Source: Galaxea fascicularis (taxonomy: Eukaryota; Cnidaria; Anthozoa; Scleractinia; Euphylliidae). Taken from it: a DNA stretch of 64,000 bases. The stretch's first letter is position 1, and each line of letters starts with the position of its first letter. A program made the translations under genes and the position numbers. Under the pieces are notes generated by a model that ran no database searches, was not told the origin of the DNA, and saw nothing but the letters and a program-made list of their open reading frames with translations. The DNA is taken from positions 20,617,725-20,681,724 of the forward strand of contig OX419344.1 in the NCBI GenBank assembly GCA_948470475.1, read 5' to 3'. This document shows, piece after piece, positions 21,001 through 30,507 of the stretch.

Positions 21001-21994
21001 AAAGTGTGTTCCTGGATTTTGGGTTCGCATGTTTGACAATGATCTCTCAATATTTTTTTCAAGACCGAAAATTCCACTGATGAGGTAATTGATATTGATG
21101 CCGACACATCCGATCCTGTAACAGCATCTGAGTATGCTCGTGAGATCTTTATCAACATGAAAAGAAGAGAGGTGGGTATAAAAATTATTTAATTGACGTT
21201 GGCAAATGCATTGACATTCTTATTCTTATGAAAAATTACCCTCTGGTAATTTTATCCATTCAAGTTTCTCCGGACTGAATGAAATCATCTGAAGTCTGTT
21301 TTTGCCTGATGACTTTTTGACCTTAACTTTTAGGAGCTTTTTCCTCTAACAAACTACATGGAGACACAAAGTGACATCACTCCGCAGATGCGTGCCATCT
21401 TAGTTGACTGGCTGGTGGAGGTCCAAGAGTGTTTTGAGTTGTACCATGAAACTCTATACCTTGGGGTAAAGCTTCTGGATCATTTCCTTGAGAGGACGAC
21501 AATCAAAAGAGATGAACTTCAGCTTGTTGGTGCAACTGCACTTATAATCTCTTCTAAAATTGAGGTAAATTGCCTTAACACCAGTAAACTACCAGTCAGA
21601 TGGCTCAAATAAAATAGGAAGTTGGAGTACCTCTAGCCCCCATGGAAGAATACAGGATTTGTTACATGTTATTGGATACCATAATTGTTTTATTGCAAGT
21701 TAGTCAAAATCATTTCCTTTACAATGCAGGAGCGACACCCACCATGCATAGATGACTTCATTTACATCTGTGATGAAGCATACCAGCAAAATCAATTCAT
21801 TGCAATGGAGAGCAAGATGATGCGCACCCTGGAATTTGACATCAATATTCCAATACCATATAGATTTCTCAGGAGATATGCAAAGGTAAGAAAACTTGGT
21901 CACAAAAGTCGTTTAGTGCTTTTTTTTTGTAAATTGAAGTTTACTTACTTTTTTAATTGCTGCTGCAATTGAAGGGGTGTGTGGAATAAGGCCC

Positions 21995-22034
<40 letters not shown>

Positions 22035-22058
22035 AATAAGTGAATACAAGGAAATTTT

Positions 22059-22093
<35 letters not shown>

Positions 22094-22809
22094 TGGCTTT
22101 TTTCCAGGGACCCCTTCAATTAATAATAAAGCAACTGTTAGGTGCACTAACTTGAACATGCCCCAACCTAAACAGGAGCCCCTGATTTCTGATATACCAT
22201 GTTGCCTTTTCCGCTGAGGGAATAGCCTCTGCCAAGAAAAGGGATAGGGAGTTTGAGGTGTGTGAATTGGTGCACCAATTATTAAAAGTGCTCCATTCCT
22301 CCACAACAGTAACATTTATTTTCAATTGGAGAGCAGAGTGATGTACCTTTGGTTCTTATTTGTGGTAAATCCTAGTTATCCCGGCATTAAAATGACTGAA
22401 CATGCTCATTGCCACTGACAGATGGTGAATTATTGGAACAAAATAGTAAGCATCTTTTCTTTTTCAACAGGCTGCCTTTGCAAACATTGAAACTCTCACA
22501 CTGGCACGCTTCCTTCTGGAGTCCTCCCTCCTCGAGAGTCAGTTCATGACCTACAAAGCCTCCCACATGGCGGCCTCATGCCTGTACCTTGCCTTACTAA
22601 TGAAAAACAACAGTGAATGGACTCCAACGTTGGTCTGTTATACAGGGTATACGAAGGATGAGCTACACAACTGTGTACTGCAGCTCAATTCTATGAATAC
22701 ATCACCACCACACAAGAATCTCATGACTGTAAGAAACAAATACTCGCATAAGGTGTTCCACGAAGTTGCTAAGATACCTGCTTTGGACACATTGACCATT
22801 CAAATATAG
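18005..22809 (+). CDS. CCNB3: G2/mitotic-specific cyclin B3 (9 exons, 473 aa)
   Basis: Exons: 18005-18061, 18174-18305, 18407-18675, 19416-19493, 19992-20043, 21064-21171, 21334-21564, 21730-21885, 22471-22809; all phases join cleanly. The N-terminus is basic and disordered, with a destruction box at residues 55-63, RSAFGDITN, whose Phe at the usual Leu position is typical of cyclin B3. Residues about 220-345 form the N-terminal cyclin box: MRAILVDWLVEV (251-262), an ELQLVGATALIISSKIE run, then the HPPCIDDFIYICDEAY segment. The second cyclin fold follows, ending in a short tail after KVFHEVAKIP. The protein partners Cdk1/Cdk2 in mitosis and meiosis (anaphase onset) and is degraded by APC/C through the D-box. 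At 473 aa it is in the range of invertebrate B3 cyclins and lacks the huge exon of mammalian CCNB3. Intron 5 carries a MITE. Confidence 0.93.
18958..19092. mobile_element. MITE-like repeat with GGTTCACAC ends
   Basis: GGCTGGTTCACACTTTG on the left and GTGTGAACCGGGG inside, with repeated ATAAGCATAAGCA units and a hairpin AAGGAATGGAA / TTCCATTCCTT. It lies in cyclin B3 intron 3. It resembles the element at 13605. Confidence 0.5.
20821..21031. mobile_element. MITE, TGTGAAAATCCAAAAACCG family (copy 3)
   Basis: A diverged copy: GGTGAAATTCCAAAAACTGTG on the left and GGATTTTGGGTTCGCATG on the right, with internal GCCAATCACGCAC. It ends about 30 bp before cyclin B3 exon 6. Confidence 0.7.
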
Positions 22810-24904
22810 CTGAATTATTATCTTTGTTAATTAATCCCGTGCATATATTAGTTCTAATTAACAATTGTAAATAATACCAGGTTAACAGGTTTAAATTTAG
22901 CTATAGGTGAAGATCCAAATTACTAGGGAAGGATTTGTAACTAATGTTAGTGATCATTAGCTTTAAATTTTTAGCATTAATGATTTTTATTTAGTTTTCA
23001 CAAGAAATTTAGAAGAACCCATTTTTGAACTTAGTTCCATTTAATAATGGGGTATTATGTTATAACTATTTTGTTAATTTCTCGATATACTATGAAAATA
23101 TTATTCAGTTATCAGTATAGGATGGGGTCAAAATTTTTATCGATTCTTTAATCCAAATTTCATTGAAGGCAATCCAGGTTATACCTTTTTATGGGAATGT
23201 TTTGTGAATGTTAGGCTACCATCAACCAGTGAATATCATATTCAGAAGTTGTACTAGTTGAAAAGGCGATAGTTTGCTTGTTTTTGTTCAAGACAAGAGG
23301 GTAAACTGCGCAGACTCAGTATGTTAAAAACATTCCTTTGAACAGATGCTTTGTGCAAAATAGTTCGTAACTCTGTAGATCTACATAAAACAGTTTGATT
23401 GGACTCTATCATTTCAAGAGCACTTTTTAAATACACACTGAAAGCTATATTCAGAAACAACAAATTCAAAATTTGTGAAGGGAAAAAAAGTCTTTTATTT
23501 AATTTAATTTCGTTTACTCTTAATTAAATCAAATGTAAATATACTTAGCATGTTATTAAATCTACGTTTAACGCTTGTAAGCTTGTTCCATACAAACAAC
23601 TGACCCTGTTCCGAACATTTTACGTTTTACTTAGATACGCTTTGCTTTCCTGGAATCAAACGGCCTGTAAATATTACACTTTTAATCCTGACAAAAAATT
23701 ATAAAAGAGAAATAAATATGTTAAATACAAATCAATTTTGTTGTTTGGAGTTTTTGTCCAACTATTGCGAGATGTTGTCTTGACAACAACAATCTTTTAT
23801 TCACACTATTCAGGTACAAAGGACATGTAAAAAAAAAAAGAAACGGTTCACTATATAAAACGAAATGATAGAAATTATGAGTATAGGTTCAATAATTATT
23901 TTTGAATCGGTGTGCAATAGCCAATGCAAAGTAGCAAACCTTTCGAGTCTTAAGAGGAGAGCAGAAAAACAGTGGGTGTGGTAAAATCCCTTACCCGCCC
24001 GCCATAAAATTACCAAATTTCATTTCCAAATTCCTCTCAGTTTTGAATCACCGATACCTTTACATACTGAACAGTTGTCAGGATTCGACATGGTGAATAA
24101 CCAAGCCACGATATTCGTGTACTTCGCCATCATCTGAGTGGTCCAATAGTGAGCTTGCAATTGGTGCCCTGCTCTCTACCAAACTTGGTAGTTAAATCTC
24201 GAAAGACATAGGCTATGTCTACACTGTACCGGATAGCTTATCATGTCGACATGAAAAATACTTCGGCCTGGTATGAAAAGAAACGGCCGGGAACTGGAAG
24301 AAGTCGTGACGATTCAAGATCTACGCGGCGTTCGCTCCGTTAAAGAAATCGCCTCGAAATCAGCGTTTTCTGTGTAAAAGCCCTATCCGATATGGTTTTC
24401 GTGCTGGCCCAAGAGCTACCCGCTACAGTGTAGACATAGCTATAGATAACTGAAAGTCACTTTCAAAAATAAATAGGCCCAAATTAGCGTTTTCCAGGGC
24501 ATTTTCGGCCCCCCACAATGAAGCGGCTGTACAAAGCTTCTCTAACCTGCATGGCAGGCGTTCAAAGGAGAGGAGGGCGTAGCCGAATTTTTTCCCCTTT
24601 CTCGTTCCCAGGCTTTCCCCTAAACAAAGCACGGGCTGATATAGCTCCCAACGTGGGTTCGTCCAGTCGCACCATTTTTTCACAGTAAATTGTCAAAAAT
24701 AAACATTAGCTCTCATAGCAAATGCACATGCATAACTCGGTTTGACACTTCAACACTTCGTTGCCTTTGAGTTCTCGCCCGTTAGGGCGTCCATGAGATA
24801 ACAGTCCCACACACAAACCTTAAAGTTGTCGCGCAAAGTCCGACTTGCTTATCTTGATCACATCTTACGGTTTTCTTCACCTCATCCTTAACAATGAAAT
24901 TCTT
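22810..24904. other. Convergent intergenic region, cyclin B3 / acyltransferase
   Basis: Two kilobases between the 3' ends of convergent genes. The sequence is AT-rich with no supported exon. One MITE (24208-24444) is the only recognisable feature. Confidence 0.55.
24208..24444. mobile_element. MITE with TATGTCTACACTGTA ends
   Basis: ATAGGCTATGTCTACACTGTA on the left and CTACAGTGTAGACATAGCTAT on the right, about 235 bp, non-coding interior. It lies 460 bp downstream of the acyltransferase stop. Confidence 0.75.
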
Positions 24905-26539
24905 TCAGTCGTTTTTATTGATATCCAACTCTGTCACCAACTGCCAGAAATTCTTCTCGAATCCTCTTACCACCTCCCTGGGGTTGGAAATTACGCATTC
25001 ATCGGAGTAAACCCCGACTCGTATGCCCCCACCGTAACTAAATATTGAAAGCCCCACTCCAATATTCGCTCTTTGGGGCACCCAGAAAATTCCTTGCGTA
25101 ATTTTCTGGCCACCGAGGAACAGAGTCTGTTGAGGTCCAGGAACGTTGCTTAGGACACAAGACATCTTCCTGGAAAAGAAGTCTATAAGAGGCTTGGAAA
25201 TCCAGTCAGGTAACATCATAAGAATCTGGACAGTCACTGCAGTCACATATGGCTCAGCGGATGTCTTAATAACGTCCATGCGTTGCTTTGTCGCTGATAG
25301 CCTGTCAACAGCATTCTTGGCCACAATTGGTAGCCGCAGGAACACCAGGGCAAACTTGTTCTTGAGCTTAAAAGACTTTGAAGAGGCGCGAATATCCACT
25401 GGCACTGAAGCCCACATATCTTCGAGTTTTGTGGCATCGAAGCTTTTTTGCTCCGTAAGATAATCATGAAGAGCTCCAGCCAGGCACGAAACCATGACGT
25501 CATTAACTGTCGTACCAGCGACATTTTTGACTTGTTTGACTAACGACAGGTCAACATTTTTGGACCAAGCTACAAGTTTCTTGCCGCAAAGTTCCTGGCC
25601 GTGAATATTCGAGTTGTCGGCTCGTGAGAAGAACTTTCTTAGAACAATAAACGGACCAACGACGACAGCTTTGCAAAACATGTAAAATCTCTGTTTGGTA
25701 GAGAATTTCTTAGGTTCCGGTGTTTGCGGGGGTACATCGTAGAGGTTATTCACAAACACCCTTGTCAAAGAGACTCCATCAGCAACGCTGTGGTGAACAC
25801 GCAAAACAAGACCGAAAAAATCCTCCTCAAGGATTGGAACCACAACGAATTGCCATGGCGAAAGACTTTCGGGTAAAGATGTCGAACATATCTCGGAGAC
25901 TGATACATCTAGATCTTTCAAAGTTTTAGGCAAATTTCCTTCCCAGCTCAAAACGTGATTTTTCACGCTAAAATTGTTATCTTCTTTCCAGACGAGACAA
26001 CCGAAATATTTTTTAATCACCTGAGTTAGTCGAGCGCAAATTCGTTCGCCCTTCTCGTCTTTTCCATGCACAAGTCGTTCGTGAATAATCTGGCGGAGTT
26101 TTTCGATTTCCGGCGCTCCTTCTATTACCATTAAAGCATGGATTATGTGGCGGTTTGTTGCACGATCTTGCTGCCAAACTGCATCATCTTCGCGAAAGGG
26201 AATACAGTTATGAGTGTGAGATATATAACGCTCAATAACATATTTTCCTGTCTTGAGAATGACCACCACTATCAACAAAATCGGAAGCACAAGACAAAAG
26301 ACGAGAAAAGTCATTGTGCATTCCAGTTGGTAGATAAAAACGCTAACTGTGATAGCCATTACAAGTCTTGTTCCTTTAAAACGCTTACGTATCGGTGGAA
26401 TGAATGCGGCAAACTCATTTTCCAAAATCACCGGCTTGTTTTCTTGGCTCTGCAAAGTGCCGGAAGAAAGCGAAGGAAGGAAATCCCCACAGACCCCAAT
26501 GGCCGCGTCTGTCGGCGAATTTATGCAGTCTGCACTCAT
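24905..26539 (-). CDS. WS/DGAT-like acyltransferase (wax ester synthase / DGAT family), single exon, 544 aa
   Basis: One uninterrupted frame from ATG at 26539. Residues about 58-98 are strongly hydrophobic (two membrane passes or a hairpin), after which the acyltransferase domain begins. The catalytic motif HHxxxDG is intact as HHSVADG at residues 249-255, and the family's C-terminal (DUF1298) region contains NVPGP. Members of this family join an acyl-CoA to a long-chain alcohol or diacylglycerol at the endoplasmic reticulum, making wax esters or triacylglycerol. Wax esters are major storage lipids in corals, so this role is plausible, but the acceptor is inferred. Length is close to plant WSD proteins (about 480-520) plus an extra N-terminus. 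The gene has no introns although its neighbours have 8-10 exons. A 180-codon frame on the opposite strand (26138-26680) is an antisense shadow. Confidence 0.88.
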   Translation of the reverse strand: MSADCINSPTDAAIGVCGDFLPSLSSGTLQSQENKPVILENEFAAFIPPIRKRFKGTRLVMAITVSVFIYQLECTMTFLVFCLVLPILLIVVVILKTGKYVIERYISHTHNCIPFREDDAVWQQDRATNRHIIHALMVIEGAPEIEKLRQIIHERLVHGKDEKGERICARLTQVIKKYFGCLVWKEDNNFSVKNHVLSWEGNLPKTLKDLDVSVSEICSTSLPESLSPWQFVVVPILEEDFFGLVLRVHHSVADGVSLTRVFVNNLYDVPPQTPEPKKFSTKQRFYMFCKAVVVGPFIVLRKFFSRADNSNIHGQELCGKKLVAWSKNVDLSLVKQVKNVAGTTVNDVMVSCLAGALHDYLTEQKSFDATKLEDMWASVPVDIRASSKSFKLKNKFALVFLRLPIVAKNAVDRLSATKQRMDVIKTSAEPYVTAVTVQILMMLPDWISKPLIDFFSRKMSCVLSNVPGPQQTLFLGGQKITQGIFWVPQRANIGVGLSIFSYGGGIRVGVYSDECVISNPREVVRGFEKNFWQLVTELDINKND

Positions 26540-27862
26540 GTTGAATGTAATTTAAAGGAATCACGTTTCCCTAAAACGTCAGCTTGGTTAATAATAAGGG
26601 TTTTTTATCGCTTTCATCCCTACCGCAGGATCACCTTTCAGACATTTATACTTTGTTGTGAGCTGAGTAATGCAAATTGAATTTCACATTATGGTCACCG
26701 GTCATCCCTGTCTTGTCATTGGCTCTTTCTTGTGGCGCGAGCAAAGAGGATCTTCGCTACCAGCAAAAATTTACAAAATACTCATCGCCAGTGAATATGT
26801 ATTGAACATCGAGGTAAAGATCCCAGCGTGACAGCAGCGAACTAGTTCGATTGACTGAAGAGTTCAATGGCAGGAAAAACACACCTGCTTAAGAATTTTT
26901 AATTACAGCTGAATATTTCTGTCTCAGTAATTTTTAATCCCTTATTGTGACGGCCATGCGTTCAGTATTGTTTAGAAAATACTTTTGTTTTGCATTTTTA
27001 AAACGCTTACAGTTTTATTTTTCGAAATATAAATTTCATAAAGCGCGCAAACCAATTCAGTACTTTTATACTCTATTCCTATATTTGTAGAACATTTTTG
27101 TGTGTTCCTATTAACCAATACAGTAGAGGAAAATATTATTTACATCAAATTATATGGGACATAAATACAGTCCAAATACATGACTTACAATGACATTTAT
27201 TTATTCATAGCACACATACAGGCAAGCCGGCAGTTGATTGACGATCAGATATATTATTAAAATTCTTCCACTAAGCGAAATACTTGATGTGCGCCTTCTG
27301 TTCAAGCTGCAGTAGTATTTTAATTGCTAAATGCGTAAAATTCATTAAAACTTCATAGCTTTAGGCAGGAGAACAACCGAAATGGCAATAATTAACATTT
27401 AAAGGCTGTCACCCACAAACATATTCTAGTGACGGATGGTGGTCCGGGAAGAAATTGAATGGATAGAGAGGGAAAGATCGACAACAACTAGCTAACTGGT
27501 CCACTTTGACCTTGAGTACAATTCATGGTCAATAGGAACGAGTGATTTTGAACTGAACCGCAACATATGACTGTCGAGAAAAAGTTAACATCCCCCACGT
27601 TTGTTTGACCAGGAGGCGCAGCAATGAAAAGGGAGAAGATCATGATCTGCGTTGCAGAAATCAAGAAGAACGTTTGCTTAGAATGAAATAAATCGACTAT
27701 TCGTATATCGTCAGCTTATATTCCAAGTTCGTAATGTGTTCTTTAAACGAACAAACCATTCGGACTTTGCTTTTTTAAGAGTGAATTGTTGGTTGGTTAT
27801 GTCAGCTCGAGTCGCTGCTAGTGAGTGCATAACAAAAGATGCATCACACTGTAATAGATACC

Positions 27863-28021
27863 TCTTACTAACCGAGTTCGAGGTCCGTACTGTAAGTTAC
27901 AGACCGAGTTTTTTCCCGCTCGCTTATGGCCCAAGCGCGAAGCGCGCGGGCCATAAATCAACGGGAAAAAACGAGTATCCGTAACTTACAGTACGTACCG
28001 AGAAAACGAGGTTAGTAAGAT
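27863..28021. mobile_element. MITE with CTTACTAACCGAG ends
   Basis: TCTTACTAACCGAGTTCGAG on the left and CGAGGTTAGTAAGA on the right. A second inner inverted pair, GTACTGTAAGTTAC / GTAACTTACAGTAC, and a GC-rich centre AAGCGCGAAGCGCGCGGG complete the hairpin. Confidence 0.7.
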
Positions 28022-29042
28022 ATTTATTATACCTCTAAGGTTAATCGGGCGCGTGGGAAAAAAAATTTTAGCGAATCGTACAGAAGAATACGACCCGCAA
28101 AATTGACCAATCACTGCGCGCGAACTAACTGAGAGATATAGAAACTTTCCACTTTCCATAGACCACTCTGGTGTCATGACTACAATTGTGTTTTGGATGG
28201 CCATTATCAGCCATGCAAACAGGTAGACATGCTTGGACAAAATGGAAGGTGTCTGATTTTGAAAATGTCTATATGACGGTATTAAAGAAGACAGTATCGA
28301 GTGTTTTTGAAACTGCTTGGAGCTTTGTTTGGATTGCCAGTAGAGTCTATAAGAGTCTACTTGGTTCTAATCATTAACTGTATCACTTCTAGATTAAAAA
28401 GTTCATGAGTTTATTTCCTTCGGTCCTATAATGCACGTTCATAAATTACTAAAAAAAAATCTCATTTGCACTTGAAAGAAAAGAATAACTCCAGACCTTC
28501 ATAAGATAATTTTATTTCAAAAGTGTAAAAATAAGTAGATATTGTAGATAATGATGATAATGTCGACAACAACAACGATAAGATGATGATAATGATGATG
28601 ATGTGAATGTGAATATGGACCTAAAATTGTTTCACTACAACACCACCGACTATCAACAGCTGATAATTGTCAACGTAAACTATTATAAATTTAACTATCA
28701 ACTCATCAACTATCTTGTATTTTCATTTAGTCATCTAATTCTAACTATCAACTCATTGATTTTTGTCTGCGGACGATTCAACTGTAGTTAGCTTTTCGTA
28801 TTCATTGTCAGTGGCCCAGGATTGTGTCTCACCAGATGAAAACAATAGATAAATTATTAGACCAATTAGAAAGACTACACCGTTTATATAAAAAACTGTT
28901 CTCCATTCCTCTGTACTCTGTAAAAAGAAAAGAAAGACGAGGCTGGTCAGTTTCTTATTTTATTTTTTTATTTATTTATCTATTTTGCCATACAACAAAT
29001 ATAATGAAAAATAATAATAAAAAACAGGAAGAATAGATTTAA

Positions 29043-29690
29043 CAATGGCGAGGAGACCTAAAGGAAACTATGAAGCTTATATTAATTAGGTCTCCTTAGT
29101 TATTGTTTTACAAGATGAAATCGAAAAGAAGATAAGAATATGACGACGGATACAATTACAATTAGAATTACATACAAAAAAAAAAACGAAAACCTGCAAA
29201 AAAGTTAATACTTAAACACATTTATAAGAAAACTATTAGTAGTTATTACAGAAAAACGCCTTAAGTGCTTTTTTAAAGGAGACAGAAGAGGACGAGTTGA
29301 CGATTTCGGTACTCAAGGAGTTGTAAAATTTAGGTCCTTGGTAAAAAACGGAAAATTATTTGATGTTAGTTCGACAAAAATGCAAGCGATATAAATGAGA
29401 GTTTCTTGTAAGATACGAATGAATTTCTTTCTGTAAGGTGAATTTACAGTCAAATTTTAAAGGAAGGGCACGGTTCTGGTAAGAGTACATGAATAAACCT
29501 AATTGTAGTAGGTGTATGTCATGGAATTTTAAAATACCAAGGTTTCTAAAGATTGGATCAGTATGTGCATAGAAATGGGTTTTAGCTATAGTTCTTACCA
29601 CTCGCTTCTGAAGAATTTCAAGACGAACAAGGTTAGATTTGTAAGTGGAGGCCCAAACTAAGTTGCATTAAAAATAGTATGGGTAGACAA
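29043..29690 (-). mobile_element. LINE reverse-transcriptase C-terminal fragment
   Basis: The minus strand reads NLVWASTYKSNLVRLEILQ, KRVVRTIAKTHFYAHTD and KFYNSLSTEIVNS in one frame (about 29245-29660), which is the tail of an L2/CR1-type ORF2. The upstream part is absent. The 3' end (29043-29100) carries a short direct repeat of an AGGAGACCTAA / TTAGGTCTCC type. A dead 5'-truncated copy. Confidence 0.7.
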
Positions 29691-29856
29691 GTGAAAAATC
29701 AGTATAAAGTTCGTAGAGATTTTGTCGACAAGTAGAAATTAGATTTGCGGGTTTTTCCAATAGACTTTGAGACTTTATTAGCCACATGCGAGATGCGATC
29801 ATCACATGCGATCATCACATGCGAGATGCGATCTTATCACTCGTCTTCCAGCCAGT

Positions 29857-30098
29857 TGAGCCACATTCTCGTCCCCAGCGTCCACGATCCATCTGGCCTG
29901 CGGTAGGGATCGAGAGCTCTTTCAAACATCACGGAAACGTCTACGCAAACTCAGGAGTTTGAAACAATAGTGGCTGCCAACGGTTACAAACAGGTACCTT
30001 CACTGCGGCTGCGCAAATTTAAGAACTAGTCAGAGCCCTCGATCCCTGCCGCAGGCCAGAAGGATCGTGGGCTCTGGGGACGAGAATGGTTGAACCAA
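29857..30098. mobile_element. Foldback MITE with CATTCTCGTCCCCAG ends
   Basis: TTGAGCCACATTCTCGTCCCCAG on the left and CTGGGGACGAGAATGGTTGAA on the right, with inner CTGCGGTAGGGATCGAG / CTCGATCCCTGCCGCAG arms. Non-coding. Confidence 0.75.
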
Positions 30099-30120
30099 TA
30101 TTCTTCAGCCACGGAAGTCG

Positions 30121-30480
30121 GTCAGTCAGTCAGTTAATTAATTAATCAACCAAGTAGCCAATCAACGAAACAAGCCACCCCCTCCCTCCGGCATACTCCA
30201 TCGCTCCATCCATCCAAACAATCACCTGCTCACTCAACCATCCAATAAACCATCCATCCACCCATCCATTCATCAACCAATTTTACGCTACTCCTTCAGT
30301 TAGCCCTAGTAAGTCTTTCAGTCAGTCAGTCGTCAGTCAGTCGGTCGGTCGGTCAGTTAGTCAGTCAATATGTCAGTCAATCAGTCAGTCAGTCAGTCAG
30401 TCGATCAGTCTTTCAGTCAGTCGGTCAGTCAGTCAGTGAGTCAATCCGTCAGTCAATCAGTCAGTCAGTCATGTCAATCC
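30121..30480. repeat. CAGT / ATCC tetranucleotide microsatellite
   Basis: Long imperfect runs of CAGT (30303-30470) and a shorter ATCC/ATCA region (30190-30290). It lies about 80 bp downstream of the last recognisable exon of the minus SLC17 gene. Confidence 0.85.
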
Positions 30481-30507
30481 ATCAAAAAGTAACTCCATGA
30501 GTCAAAC

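Larger units (their letters stand above)
26540..30507. other. Gene-poor interval with repeats
   Basis: Four kilobases between the acyltransferase start and the last seen SLC17 exon. Contains a foldback MITE (27863), short GAT repeats (28545-28605), a LINE 3' fragment (29043-29690), a foldback element (29857) and CAGT repeats (30121-30480). No terminal SLC17 exon and no other exon could be recognised. Confidence 0.5.

Noticed and set aside
26138..26680. 180-codon open frame on the plus strand
   Set aside because: It is antisense to the WS/DGAT-like gene; its sequence has no domain and mirrors the coding strand.
28186..28377. 63-codon frame with Trp-rich sequence
   Set aside because: No domain, no paired splice sites, adjacent to a MITE; chance frame.
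30121..30480. CRISPR-like regular repeats
   Set aside because: These are simple CAGT tetranucleotides without spacers, in an animal genome.
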